This document shows positions 1-9,676 of a stretch of 64,000 bases of DNA, in pieces. This DNA is from Heterobasidion occidentale. Lineage: Eukaryota > Basidiomycota > Agaricomycetes > Russulales > Bondarzewiaceae. Every line of letters begins with the position of its first letter. Within the stretch, counting starts at the first letter, position 1. Made by a program: the position numbers and the translations under genes. Location of the stretch: contig JBCAQO010000010.1 in the NCBI GenBank assembly GCA_039111635.1, positions 186,001 to 250,000 on the forward strand, read 5' to 3'. The notes below the pieces were generated by a model, which saw nothing but the letters and a program-made list of their open reading frames with translations, searched no databases and was not told the origin of the DNA.

Positions 1-1
1 G

Positions 2-1402
2 GAGAAAGGACCAAAAGCAATGAAGGGTGACTTAGGGAAATGGACACATGAAGACGGCATCACAAGACGAGATGGCTACATATGCGTTCCAAAAGACGAC
101 CTCCTCTGGCGAATGATTGTTAGGATGCACCACGACACTATGGCTACAGGACACCTGGGTCAAGCAAAGACTTTGGAATTGGTACAACGCTATTATTGGT
201 GGTTGAGCATGACCAAATTTGTCCATCAATACGTGAATGGATGTGCAGTTTGCCAGTCCACCAAGAATCTACCTCACAGGACTCATCCACCGATTCAACC
301 ATTGGAAACCACGAACGTCCCTTGGCATTTTATTTCCACCAACTTTGTGACAGACCTTCCGGAAAGCAGAGGGTACGACTCGATAAACATGGTGGTGGAT
401 CAAGGCCTGTCCAAAGGAATAGTCGTAACCCCGTGTAAGAAGACAATCATGGCCGAAGAAACCACGACGCTCTTCTAGGACAATGTGTTCAAACGATATG
501 GTCTGCCGACCAAGGTGGTATCCGACAGAGGCCCTCAACTCACGGCGAAGTTCAGGCGAGAACTATGGAAAGGACTAGGAATTACTCCAGCCCTCAGTAT
601 GGCTTATCACCCCCAGACGGATGGAGAAACTGAACCGGTTAATCAGGAGATCGAACAATTCTTGTGCATATTCTGCAACTATTATCAAGATAACTGGGTA
701 GACCTGCTACCCTTTGCAGAATTCTCCCATAACACCCGGAGACACTCTGCTACAGGGAAATCACTATTTGAAGTCCTCTATGGGTTCAATCCACCATATT
801 CGGTCAACTCGGCATTGGAGACCAAGGTGCCCACAGTAACTGAACATTTACAGCTAATCAAGGAAGTCCAAGAGGATGCGGCTGCCAGTCTACAGATAGC
901 AGCGCAGCATGCCAAGGACTGGGACCTACACCAGAAACTTCCACAGTGGGAAACAGGAACCCAAGTTTGGTTAGAAGGAGCCCATATTTGGACGACTCAC
1001 CCAAAGTTCAAACTGGCACCTAGGTGTTATGGTCCTTTTCAAGTGACCGAAAGAATTGGCCCCCTGGCTTATTGGCTGAAAATACCTGAAACATGGAAGA
1101 TACACCCTGTATTTCATGCCTCTGTGCTCACCGAATATCATGAGACAGAGGCCCATGGGGGGAACTTCCCCAGACCAGCACCAGAAATCCTGAATGAAGA
1201 AGAGCACTACAAAGTGGAGACCATTATGGATTCAAGACGCCAGGGACGAGGAACCAAATACCTCGTCAAGTGGGTCGGATACTCCGAAGCCAATAACACT
1301 TGGGAACCCTTTGCCCTCCTCAAAGATACGGCTGACGAGGCGCTTCGTGAGTGTCATGAAAGCTATCCCGACAAGCCCCGACCGGCAGCGATTAAGCTGT
1401 AG
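2..1402 (+). pseudogene. Gypsy pol remnant: integrase and chromodomain
   Basis: The frame is open from the window edge and reads through the HHCC zinc-binding domain (HHDTMATGH then CAVC), the rve catalytic core, and a C-terminal chromodomain with YLVKWVGYSEANNTWEP near codons 420-436. An in-frame TAG at 476-478 interrupts it; the other two copies have CAG there. The first acidic residue of the DDE triad is also lost: this copy reads STNFVTDL where its relatives read STDFVTDL. The second Asp (SDRGPQ) and the Glu region remain. The chromodomain is expected to steer integration toward methylated-histone chromatin. This remnant cannot encode a working integrase. Confidence 0.85.
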
Positions 1403-1459
1403 GAAGGTATATAAAGAGGAACGACCTCCCTTCTCAAAGCAAGGAATCCTCCCAAGTGC

Positions 1460-2735
1460 ATGTCCGACCACTCCTCTCTTGAATACTCCCCTGAACGTGC
1501 TATGCTCATCGATGAAGGAACTACCTCTTCGCCATCAAGAAATCCCTCACCAGACATCATTTGGGCCGTGGCCAACCCCGACACTGGACGACTTGGCCGA
1601 AGCAGCCGTCCAGCGACTCCAGAGGGAGTTTCCATACCAGTCTTCACCCACCTCACCACACTTGTCATCGAGGATCAAACGGAATTATGAGCCTCACCAC
1701 GGGCTGAGAGAGCTCATGACGAGCACAATGAGGGATGCCAAGAAGAAGGAAGACCGGTTCCGTCAACGCCTCCGCGACTGACGACAGCATTGGCTCAAGG
1801 AGACGCAAGACAGAAAACGAGAGGTGGAAGAGGATCAAGAAACCATGCAGATTTAGCACCGCCTGCAGTTGCTGAAACAGATGTACAAGAACCAGCAATG
1901 ACTAGTGCATCGGCTGCCAGGACCAGAGGACCCACTGTCGGTGGTAGAGATTTGCACCCCCGAGAATTGGAAGGATTAGGGGATGCGCTACTTCAGCGCA
2001 CCACAATCTTGGTGGTAATTCAGATGGCCACAGCGCTAGCCTTGCAAGGGCTCGCTAATTTCTTCACAGGGCAACCAGGAAGCGAGAGCAGTGATGTTCC
2101 CTGACGCCTCACGGACGCGAGCGACTAGGTCCTGCTTTTGGCATATGCCAACAATCATCGAGCTGCCTCCTGGTATGCCAGAGGGAACAATGGGGCATAT
2201 GCCCTACTCATCCACCCCAACGAGTTCTCTTCCTTCATCAACCTGGAGCTCCTACCTGCCCTCATCTCAGGTACCGATGCGGTACCTTCCCCTCACTCCC
2301 AGCCCGTTCGGATTGACCCGTTCTGCGCCCAACCATGGGTCAACGAAACCAGTAGAACAATACCGACTACAAACAGCCAAGATGCAACCGTCTAGACGGA
2401 ATACTTCTGGACCACAGTACAATGACAGGCGCGAAGGGATCGGGAGACCATTCCTCCCATATTGGCAGGACAATCCACCGGGCAGGACGCCGGAGGCAGC
2501 AATGAGGAGCACCCTCCAAGGTACAGGAGGAACGAGCGGCGAGGGAACCAGAGGACGAGGATGACACCCCAGCCCAGGCAAGACAGTCCTCGAAGAACTC
2601 AACCAAGAGATTCGCCAGCTCCAAACCGTCCTTGAGATAATCGACCTGAGGGCCTGCATCCTCGTGTTAGTAGACGAGCTCAAGTCCGCCAGCGACCAGC
2701 TCAGTGAACTGCTGCCTGGACTTGAGCAGAACTAG
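1460..2735 (+). pseudogene. Extra post-pol gene region (ORF3), decayed copy
   Basis: Matches the extra gene region behind pol at 44889-46106 and 56988-59008. The MSDHSS start is kept, but that frame stops at 1690. The overlapping coiled-coil frame (HGLRELMTST region) stops at 1781. Later blocks, including ELEGLGDALLQRTT, a Pro/Arg-rich part and the ending LSELLPGLEQN, survive in three different frames. No known domain was recognised. The blocks look like real protein, with charged heptads and conserved ends, but the copy is broken. The 55-bp GT-AG segment missing from the copy at 44889 is present here, near 2013-2067. Confidence 0.6.
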
Positions 2736-2935
2736 ACGTGTGGGACGAGGTTGAAGACGGGAATTATGACGACATTGACGCCTACTACCGACCAGACAAA
2801 GAATATGGGGATTACGGGGACATTGGCAGGAGGATATTAGACGAGGGAGTTGAGGAACCCCTTGTCTCAAAAGGTGATGGAGAGGAAAGGACCCTCTGCA
2901 CCACAGGTACCGGTTTCACGCACAGGACACCAGAA

Positions 2936-3786
2936 TAGACGTCCTGCATGATGTTAAACTGTGAAAAGATAAGAAGGCAGGGGAAGTACCTGACCATTTG
3001 TGTTTCAACCCTCCGGTCTCGGACAAGACAAGCATTTAACACTCTCGTTGTCAAGAGGTATTCTGACAAGCAAATCAGGTGTCCCGCTTGGATCCCCAGT
3101 TTTACAGGACCCTTTCCGCATTAGGAGGTCCTTGGATTCAACAAATAACCTGGTACTGGTACGCCGGCTTTTCGATCTTGTGGCGAGACCAAAAAGCTAT
3201 GATTGAGGCAAGAATCTTGGTGGGAAATCATGTTGCATGTTCACCGTTGGGGAACGGTGGACCATACCTTGCTGTCAAGGTCTGACAGGTGTCTTGGACA
3301 TCCCACTTTGGATCTCCAGTTTTATAGGGTCGTTTCCGCATTAGGGGGCCCTATCACAATACCGGTACATAGTGGCCGCACTCCACTAAGTAACCAAAAC
3401 AGACAAATTACATCTGCAACGATGTAAAACTACGAAAGGCTTGGTCTGCAATGACTATAAACTAGTTACCGTCCGGAACAACGTTAAAGCTACCACGGAC
3501 CCTTGGAATGTGGTTGCATTCTGGCAGATGGTGGAAGGGAGGGCCTCCACCGTTGCAGAACCCTGCCAACTAGGTCAAGGCGCTTCCATATTCTATACGC
3601 CTTACGGTAAAAGAATATGGGGTCGACACGGTTCAATTCCGTGCGAGGGGTTTGGGGGACATGGAGCGGGTTGTCAGCCATCCGGCAGGACCACGACTAC
3701 TCCATGGTGCGCCCATTCTACCCTTGAATTCCAAAGCAAGGATTCCGCTTCAAGGGCCAGTCAAGAGGCAACTGGGATCATGCCTC
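2936..3786 (+). repeat. Family A non-coding 3' region, partial copy
   Basis: Non-coding tail of copy 1. It contains early members of the recurrent motif (consensus GTCCGCAAYGAC, short spacer, TAAACTA), for example near 2940, 3412, 3449 and 3471. A segment of about 80 bp occurs twice, around 3060-3140 and 3280-3350, each containing a GGATCYCCAGTTTTAYAGG core. A pol III B-box-like GGTTCAATTCC at 3630-3640 sits in a short CACGG/CCGTG stem. All of this is shared with 46300-47160 and 59210-60040. Confidence 0.6.
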
Positions 3787-4236
3787 AGGTTTAGAACTGT
3801 TAGGTCAGAGACCTATCACGTGCACCGATACACGAAGGGGTCCCTAGGCTAAACCTCCACTGGTTCGTACAGTTGTAGACTCCAATGGATAAAGATGATG
3901 GATCGCCTTTGAGCTCTTTCAAGGAACTTGGGGTTGCTGTCTGCTTTGTTCTCAAAGAGATTAAGAAGGTGATCTTCGAGGTCTTCTTGATGATGAGGAG
4001 GAACCGGATGATCTTCTCCTGTCCAACAGATGACACGAGGGGGTGTCCAACTGAGAACACGGAAGGCAGCTAGCCCGCTGTAGAAGCAGATGAGTAGAGG
4101 GAGGGGAGGAAAGGGAGATGAGTCCAGTGCGTCGTCAGACCGTGTAAAGAGTTTCCCAGATCTGACAAAGATCACGAAGTGTGGGCTAGGAAGTTAGCCA
4201 GACACTGGGTGCAGTGCAGAGATCGAGTGTATTACA
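3787..4236. other. Unassigned stretch between two retroelement pieces
   Basis: No convincing gene. Open frames here are short, overlap on both strands and show no recognisable domain. The stretch begins where similarity to family A ends. It may be the remaining U5-side part of the reverse-oriented LTR fragment at 4237-4414, but no LTR end could be placed. Confidence 0.4.
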
Positions 4237-4414
4237 GGTGAACGAGCTGAGCTTCTTAGAAGCTCATCTCGGCTAAATATACAAAGAAGTATCTAGGGCA
4301 GGATCGCGATCTGGTCTGTGTGCTTCTTAGGTACCGAAGTCAACGATCGAGATCCATAAGCTAAGATGCGTCATTGATCTAACTATAGTACTGGGGCACT
4401 AATGTCTGTCCACA
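4237..4414 (-). repeat. Reverse-oriented LTR fragment related to family B
   Basis: Read on the minus strand, a TATA-like TATATTTA at about 4281-4274 is followed 33 nt later by CAGCTCGTTCACC (4249-4237). This 13-mer is identical to 4748-4760 inside the family B LTR and lies at the same distance from its TATA box. The fragment begins TGTGGACAG at 4414 and directly abuts the plus-strand LTR at 4415. No matching LTR end was found, so it is a partial or solo LTR. Confidence 0.45.
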
Positions 4415-5218
4415 TGTTAAGAGCCAGCTCATAACACATGATATATGATCACCTGATCATATGACACGCGGTCTATGACCAACGGATATGACCTATACCC
4501 GGTGACCGACCCCTTGACTTCACCAGCAGACATTGAGTCATCTTATCTTATCTTTTGTTCCTGAGTTAACGATCAGTTACATCACTGACATCATTGATTG
4601 CATCATGCTTCTCTGATCGCATCATAGATTACATCATTCCGATCGTTGATCGTTTACTTCTATTTGGTGCCTTAAGCACAGACCTTCTGTAGATCTTGCC
4701 CTAAAGCGGATCGCGTATATATAGAACGAGCCAGATACCTGTATCGCCAGCTCGTTCACCTTTGTTACTCCCCACCTGTTCTTACTCTTGACCTTGGTAC
4801 TAGCCATACCTCTGCTACATCATAGTCTTTGCCAGTAGGCCAGATTATTGATTGTCAATAGAACATCTGCTTGAGCATCGGTTTGAACTTGCCCTGCGCT
4901 TCTCTCTATCGTCATCCTCAACCACTCAGTCGTCATCTCAATACTGGCTGAGTTCTACACAGGACTAGCAGTATTCTATCTCGACTTTAGTGGGCAGCAT
5001 ATCTACTGCCATCCGGTCCGCATCAGGTCGTACCCCATATCTGTGGGAAAACCTTTGTGCATTCCTAGAGACGCGATATCATCACGAATCCCTCGTACAT
5101 CCCGAATTACGCACACAAGTAGCCGCTGGTGCTTTTATCGGACGTACCTGGATTTGGCACGTCCCTCAGTGACTCAGGAGCCTCCTGACATATCACGTGC
5201 GAAGACCAGGTCTTAACA
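4415..5218 (+). repeat. 5' LTR of family B element (804 bp)
   Basis: Ends are the perfect inverted octamers TGTTAAGA (4415) and TCTTAACA (5218), with the usual TG...CA. A TATA box lies at 4716-4723. The candidate transcript start at 4749 lies 33 nt from the start of the TATA box, and the primer-binding site follows 2 nt after the LTR end. No second copy lies in the window to confirm the ends. They rest on terminal symmetry and on the primer-binding site position. Confidence 0.7.
4716..4758 (+). promoter_or_regulatory. LTR promoter with predicted self-primer
   Basis: TATATATA at 4716-4723 is followed by AGCTCGTTCA at 4749-4758, where the RNA 5' end would be expected. This decamer is exactly complementary to TGAACGAGCT at 5221-5230, just after the LTR. 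That is the arrangement expected of Tf1-type self-priming. The transcript start is inferred. Confidence 0.55.
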
Positions 5219-5220
5219 CT

Positions 5221-5230
5221 TGAACGAGCT
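5221..5230 (+). other. Primer-binding site (predicted self-primed)
   Basis: TGAACGAGCT begins 2 nt after the LTR end. It does not start with the TGG expected for pairing with a tRNA 3' CCA end, and it pairs fully with the predicted transcript 5' end at 4749-4758. Confidence 0.5.
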
Positions 5231-5528
5231 CACCTGCCCCTGCCTCACTCTGGACGGACTACCCTCCCCAAATACCGAGATCGTCGGCGTCATCACCTTC
5301 CATTTACACGAAGGCGATTTACGCCGAACGCACACACTCTCCATCACCCTTGTAGCAGAACCACCCGAGGTCATTAGCAGTGCGCTTAACCAAATCACCG
5401 ACAGTTTGTTCAGACCGCTACTCCATCAACCCCATACCGATACCTACTCGAAAGGGACGGATACGTTACGTTCCCCATCTCTATCCGGATCACACCCCAC
5501 TACTCCAACCTTCGCCCAGCCAGCGAAG

Positions 5529-6089
5529 ATGAGTACCGCCAAGACCCCGGAACCAGAACCCCCGGACAAAGCCTTTCAACTGCCCAGCGTACCAGACCGA
5601 CTACTGAAAGTCACCCAAGGAAACAGAAATTGGGTCCAGTACACGCAGAGGTTCGGGGCGGTCGCCCTCCTAGCCAGAGCAGACGACCAACTCAAAAAGA
5701 AATACTACCTGAGAGGACTCAAGAAAGAACTCGCCGTGCGAGTCCTTCAGGACGGAGTACCAGATCGTTTTGAAGATCTAATAACTCAAACAGGGAAGCA
5801 CGCGGAGTCAATGAAAGAAGAAGCTTTTCAAGAAGCCTACAGACCAATCCTATCGCCATACCAAGGAAGGAAAAGGAAGCGCGAAGGTACTGACAACGAC
5901 ATTTGTTTTAGTTGCAGTGAACCAGGACACTGGGCAAGGAACTGCCCAAGCCGAAGAAATAAGAAACCGAAGAAGACCCTATGGGAAAGAATGCAAGGAA
6001 CCCCAGAACGGAACCGATACCAGGAAAAGAAGCTCACGGAAGCTTCGGAGATACAGCATCTCTTGGAACAGATCTCGGATAGACGCTAG
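5529..6089 (+). CDS. Family B Gag (short, probably internally deleted)
   Basis: Structural protein of the retrotransposon particle. The frame is open from 5220, which overlaps the primer-binding site, so the ATG at 5529 (MSTAKTPEPEP, about 186 residues) is the more reasonable start. A CCHC knuckle, CFSCSEPGHWARNC (C-x2-C-x4-H-x4-C), lies near residues 125-138 and is followed by a Lys/Arg-rich RNA-binding tail. The capsid part is much shorter than in family A Gag (about 400 residues). The jump from LLKVTQGNR to NWVQYTQRF suggests an internal deletion. Expression of a functional Gag is doubtful. Confidence 0.65.
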   Translation: MSTAKTPEPEPPDKAFQLPSVPDRLLKVTQGNRNWVQYTQRFGAVALLARADDQLKKKYYLRGLKKELAVRVLQDGVPDRFEDLITQTGKHAESMKEEAFQEAYRPILSPYQGRKRKREGTDNDICFSCSEPGHWARNCPSRRNKKPKKTLWERMQGTPERNRYQEKKLTEASEIQHLLEQISDRR

Positions 6090-6182
6090 CTAACGCCTAT
6101 TCCGACAAGTAATCGGTTCTCACCAATTGCACACTTATGCGAAAAAGTTGAGGAAGATCTCAGACCAGCCATCTCGATCTCT

Positions 6183-9100
6183 TTGATCTCTCAGATCGTA
6201 AAGACGGGGGCACCATCACTTCGAATCGAAATAGATCTCATAGGATCCAATAGGACGGCAAGGACCACTGCGTTAATCGACAGTGGAGCAACCGGCAACT
6301 TCATTAATCGCCGGTTCGTAGAGAAACATCGAGTCGCGACCATCCCCACTCGACCCATCCCCTTAAATCATGTGGGAGGAGAATCACTAGGAAGCATTAC
6401 CGCACGAGCAAGCATAGGCGTCCGTATTCACGGAGAAAATCGCGGAATGCACCAGGAACGGACCTCGCTATATGTCTCGGACATAGGAAAGGAGGACGTT
6501 ATTCTAGGAACCGACTGGTTGTTAAAGCACAACCCAGAAGTCGACTGGCATGCCTACGGGCTGCACCTCACGAGATGCCCACCCTCCTGCCTAATACAAG
6601 GAGGGCCGGTCAAGGCCAAAAGAGCCTTCAGGAAGAAAACAATATTCCCCACCCTCGAGGAGAACAGGATAGAGGCCGAGGGCTATCAGCGCCGGGACTA
6701 CAGCATCCCATCACAAAAGGCGGGAATACCTAGGACAGGCCGGAAAGTGGGAAACACTACAGTACCACATCCGCGGACAATACCTAAAGATCCGGGGTTC
6801 ACAACCCGAAGGTTGAATGCGCATCTTCGCGCTCGGGCTAAACAAATGGAAGCCCCCACATGGGCCGAAGAAGATGCAACGGAAGACGGTAGCGGCAAGC
6901 CCGCACTTTCCTCCACGAACCTAGACGAAGATGGAGTATACCTCGTCAGGTACCTAGAAACGGGAGCTCTAGAAGCACTGGAACTATACAACGACTCCGA
7001 GGAAGGAGTAGACATCCACAGAGCCGAAACCCAGGAAAAGTCGCAGCCTTGGGGCATGCGCGAAGAAAAGTCGCGACCTTGGGGTACGCGCGAAGACAAA
7101 TCGCGACCTAGGGGCACGCGTGAAGATAAGGAAAATCAGCCGCAGCCTTGGGGCGCGGGCAAAGAATTCAAGAATAAGTCGCGGCCTAGGGGCAAGCGCG
7201 AAGACCCGCCCGGGCCGGAACCAAAGAAACAGACGAAGCATACTAACTCACAGCGCTTAGCGGAAGAAGCCGCAAAAGGAAAGCCGGAGTTATCATTCGA
7301 GGAAATTGTACCAAAGGAATACTGGGACTACAAAGAAGTATTCACCGGACGACCCAAAGGACGGCTCCCACCGGAAAGACCATGGGACCATCATATTGAC
7401 ATCAAGGAGGGCATGGAACACTCGTTACGCCCCAAACTCTACAGTCTAAGTCCTATCGAACAGGCCGAGCTCAAGAAATTTATAGAGGAAAATCTGGCCA
7501 AGGGATTCATCAGGGAATCCAAGTCACACATTGCATCACCCTTCTTTTTCGTCAAAAAGAAGAACGGAAAATTGCGGCCAGTCATGGATTATCGACGGTT
7601 AAATTAAATAACCGTGAAAACAAGTACCCCCTGCCGATAATCCAGGAACTTTTAGACCTACTCAAGGATGCGGAATACCTCTCGCTTATGGATGTTGACA
7701 CAGGTTTCAACAACATAAAGATGTTTGAGAAGGATATTCACAAGGCGGCATTCCTAACGAATCTAGGAATGTACGAACCCCTCGTCATGTACTTCGGATT
7801 AACGAACTCGCCGGCCACCTTCCAAACCATGATGAACTCGCTCTTCAAGGACCTCATCTACTCGGGGAAGGTTGCGATCTACATGGACGATATCTTGGTA
7901 TTCACCAAGACCATGGAAGAACACATCCGAATTGTACGGCAGGTCCTCCAAATATTGAAGGACAATGACCTCTACCTACAACCATCGAAATGCCATTTCC
8001 ACAAGAATAAACTGACGTACTTGGGGTACGTCATATCGCATGGACACCTGGAAATGGACCCAGTCAAGGTAGAAGGAATCGCGCAGTGGCCGACGCCCAC
8101 TCGCGTCAAGGAAGTACAGTCCTTCCTTGGATTCTGCAATTTTTATCGCAGATTTATAAAGGATTACTCGAAAGTAGCACGACCGCTATTCGAGTTAACA
8201 CAGAAGGAACATGCCTGGGTATGGACCCCAGGATGCGAGCAGGCCTTCCAACAACTTAGGAAGGCATTCACCGAGTCACCTGTACTAATCATGCCGGATA
8301 CGGAACAGCCATTCCGCATCGAATGTGACGCCTCCGATTTTGCTACAGGTGCAGTACTCTCGCAACAGGCCAAGGACGGCAAGTGGCACCCATGTGCCTA
8401 TATATCGAAATCCCTTGCACCCGCAGAACGAAACTACCCGATATATGACAAGGAACTTCTAGCGGTAGTACGGTCGTTCGAAGCATGGAGACATTACTTG
8501 GAAGGCGCCACACACCAGGTCGACGTCTGGACCGATCATAAGAATCTGGAATGGTTCAGGACATCACAGAAACTAAATCGTCGACAAGCCCGGTGGTCGC
8601 TTTATTTGTCACGCTTCGACTACAAACTCACACACAAGGCGGGGACCACGAATAAATCAGACGGTCTGTCTCGGAGGCCAGACCATAAAGAGGGGGTGGA
8701 ATTAGACAATTCGGGAGAAGTCCTCCTCGGGCCGGAAATTTTCGATAAAACAACCCAGCCAAACTCCCGGACCCCCTTCACAGAAGCAACAAACATCAGA
8801 TCTGTCCATCTCGGCACAACAGATCTGATAGAACCTCTCGATCCACAGAAGATCTTCCACCTTAGGGCAACGGGAAGAACGGCGGTTACCATGATCGAGA
8901 CGGAGCTTAGGGACCGCATCATAGCAGGAAACAGGGAAGACCCCTGGCTATTGGAAATACTGAAACAGGTCAATGAACTCGGACCAAGATCCCTCAAGAA
9001 AGGCTTGCAGGAATGGAACGAAGAGGACGGCCTCGTACTACATCGCGGAAAGGTTTACGTACCGTCAAACGGAGAACTACGAAGGGACATAATCAAACGG

Positions 9101-9576
9101 CATCACGACAACCGAACAGCGGGACATCCAGGAGTTAGAGGTACCCTGGCGTCAGTCGGTCAAGACTATACTTGGCCCGGAATGTCTAACACGGTACAAC
9201 AATACGTGGAAGGATGCGCAATATGTCAATCAACGAAGAACGACACACACCCGACAATGGTGCCGTTACAGCCTACGGAGATACCGGACCGACCATTCGG
9301 AACAATCACAATGGATTTATTACAGATCTCCCGGAGTCAAATGGATACGACTCAATACACGTGGTCACGGATCGGTTAACGAAGACAACGATCATCACCC
9401 CTTGCAAGAAGACGATCGATTCCGACGGAACGGCGAAATTACTCTTAGATCACACATGGCGACGGTACGGATTACCGGACAAGATAATTTCGGACCGCGG
9501 AACACAATTTGCGTCTAAAGTAGCACAGGCGCTACTAGAAGAATTAGGAATCAAGTCATCCCTTAGCACGGCCTAC
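6183..9576 (+). pseudogene. Family B Pol: protease, RT, RNase H, partial integrase
   Basis: Domains in order: aspartic protease (ALIDSGATGNFI, then DVILGTDWL); an unusual repeat-bearing linker; reverse transcriptase with IYMDDILVF near 7880; RNase H (ECDASDFATGAVLS, then VWTDHKNLEWF); integrase zinc finger (HHDNRTAGH, then CAICQSTK); and the start of the DDE core (ISDRGTQF). The frame breaks at 7605, where a TAA replaces a sense codon, and a base is missing about 12 nt later (RRLN expected to continue toward KYPLPI). A second shift lies at about 9310-9340 inside integrase. The reading is cut by the gap at 9577. The changes could be real decay or assembly errors. Confidence 0.85.
7036..7206 (+). 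repeat. In-frame repeats in the protease-RT linker
   Basis: About five degenerate units, each encoding a motif like KSRPWGTRED (variants KSQPWGMREE, KSRPRGTRED, KSRPRGKRED), lie between protease and reverse transcriptase. The full units are about 39 bp, with the core AAGTCGCGACCTTGGGG changing mostly at single bases. This suggests recent slippage or unequal exchange that kept the frame. Confidence 0.7.
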
Positions 9577-9676
9577 NNNNNNNNNNNNNNNNNNNNNNNN
9601 NNNNNNNNNNNNNNNNNNNNNNNNNNNNNNNNNNNNNNNNNNNNNNNNNNNNNNNNNNNNNNNNNNNNNNNNNNNN
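9577..9676. other. Assembly gap (100 N)
   Basis: Exactly 100 Ns, the usual placeholder for a gap of unknown length. It cuts the family B integrase on its left and the 3' end of the kinase gene on its right. The rest of the retroelement, its 3' LTR and the C-lobe of the kinase presumably lie inside or across it. Confidence 0.98.

Larger units (their letters stand above)
1..3786 (+). mobile_element. Family A Ty3/gypsy chromovirus, 5'-truncated copy 1
   Basis: Downstream part of an LTR retrotransposon. In order it holds the integrase and chromodomain end of pol, a decayed extra gene region and part of the long non-coding 3' region. It is closely similar along its length to the two larger copies at 38598-49317 and 50739-62337. 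The left end is cut by the window. On the right, similarity stops near 3786, soon after a segment shared with about 47160 and 60030, and no 3' LTR follows. It is therefore a relic truncated at that side. The integrase carries a stop codon and a lost catalytic residue, so the copy is inactive. Confidence 0.85.
4415..9576 (+). mobile_element. Family B Ty3/gypsy retrotransposon, 3' end in gap
   Basis: Complete 5' LTR, primer-binding site, gag with zinc knuckle, and pol with protease, reverse transcriptase, RNase H and the start of integrase. The element runs into the N gap before the last third of integrase, so the 3' LTR is not visible. Its protein sequence clearly differs from family A, with different gag, protease (IDSGATG) and linker, but the priming architecture is the same. 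Nonsense and frameshift changes in pol show an inactive copy, unless they are sequence errors. Confidence 0.85.
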
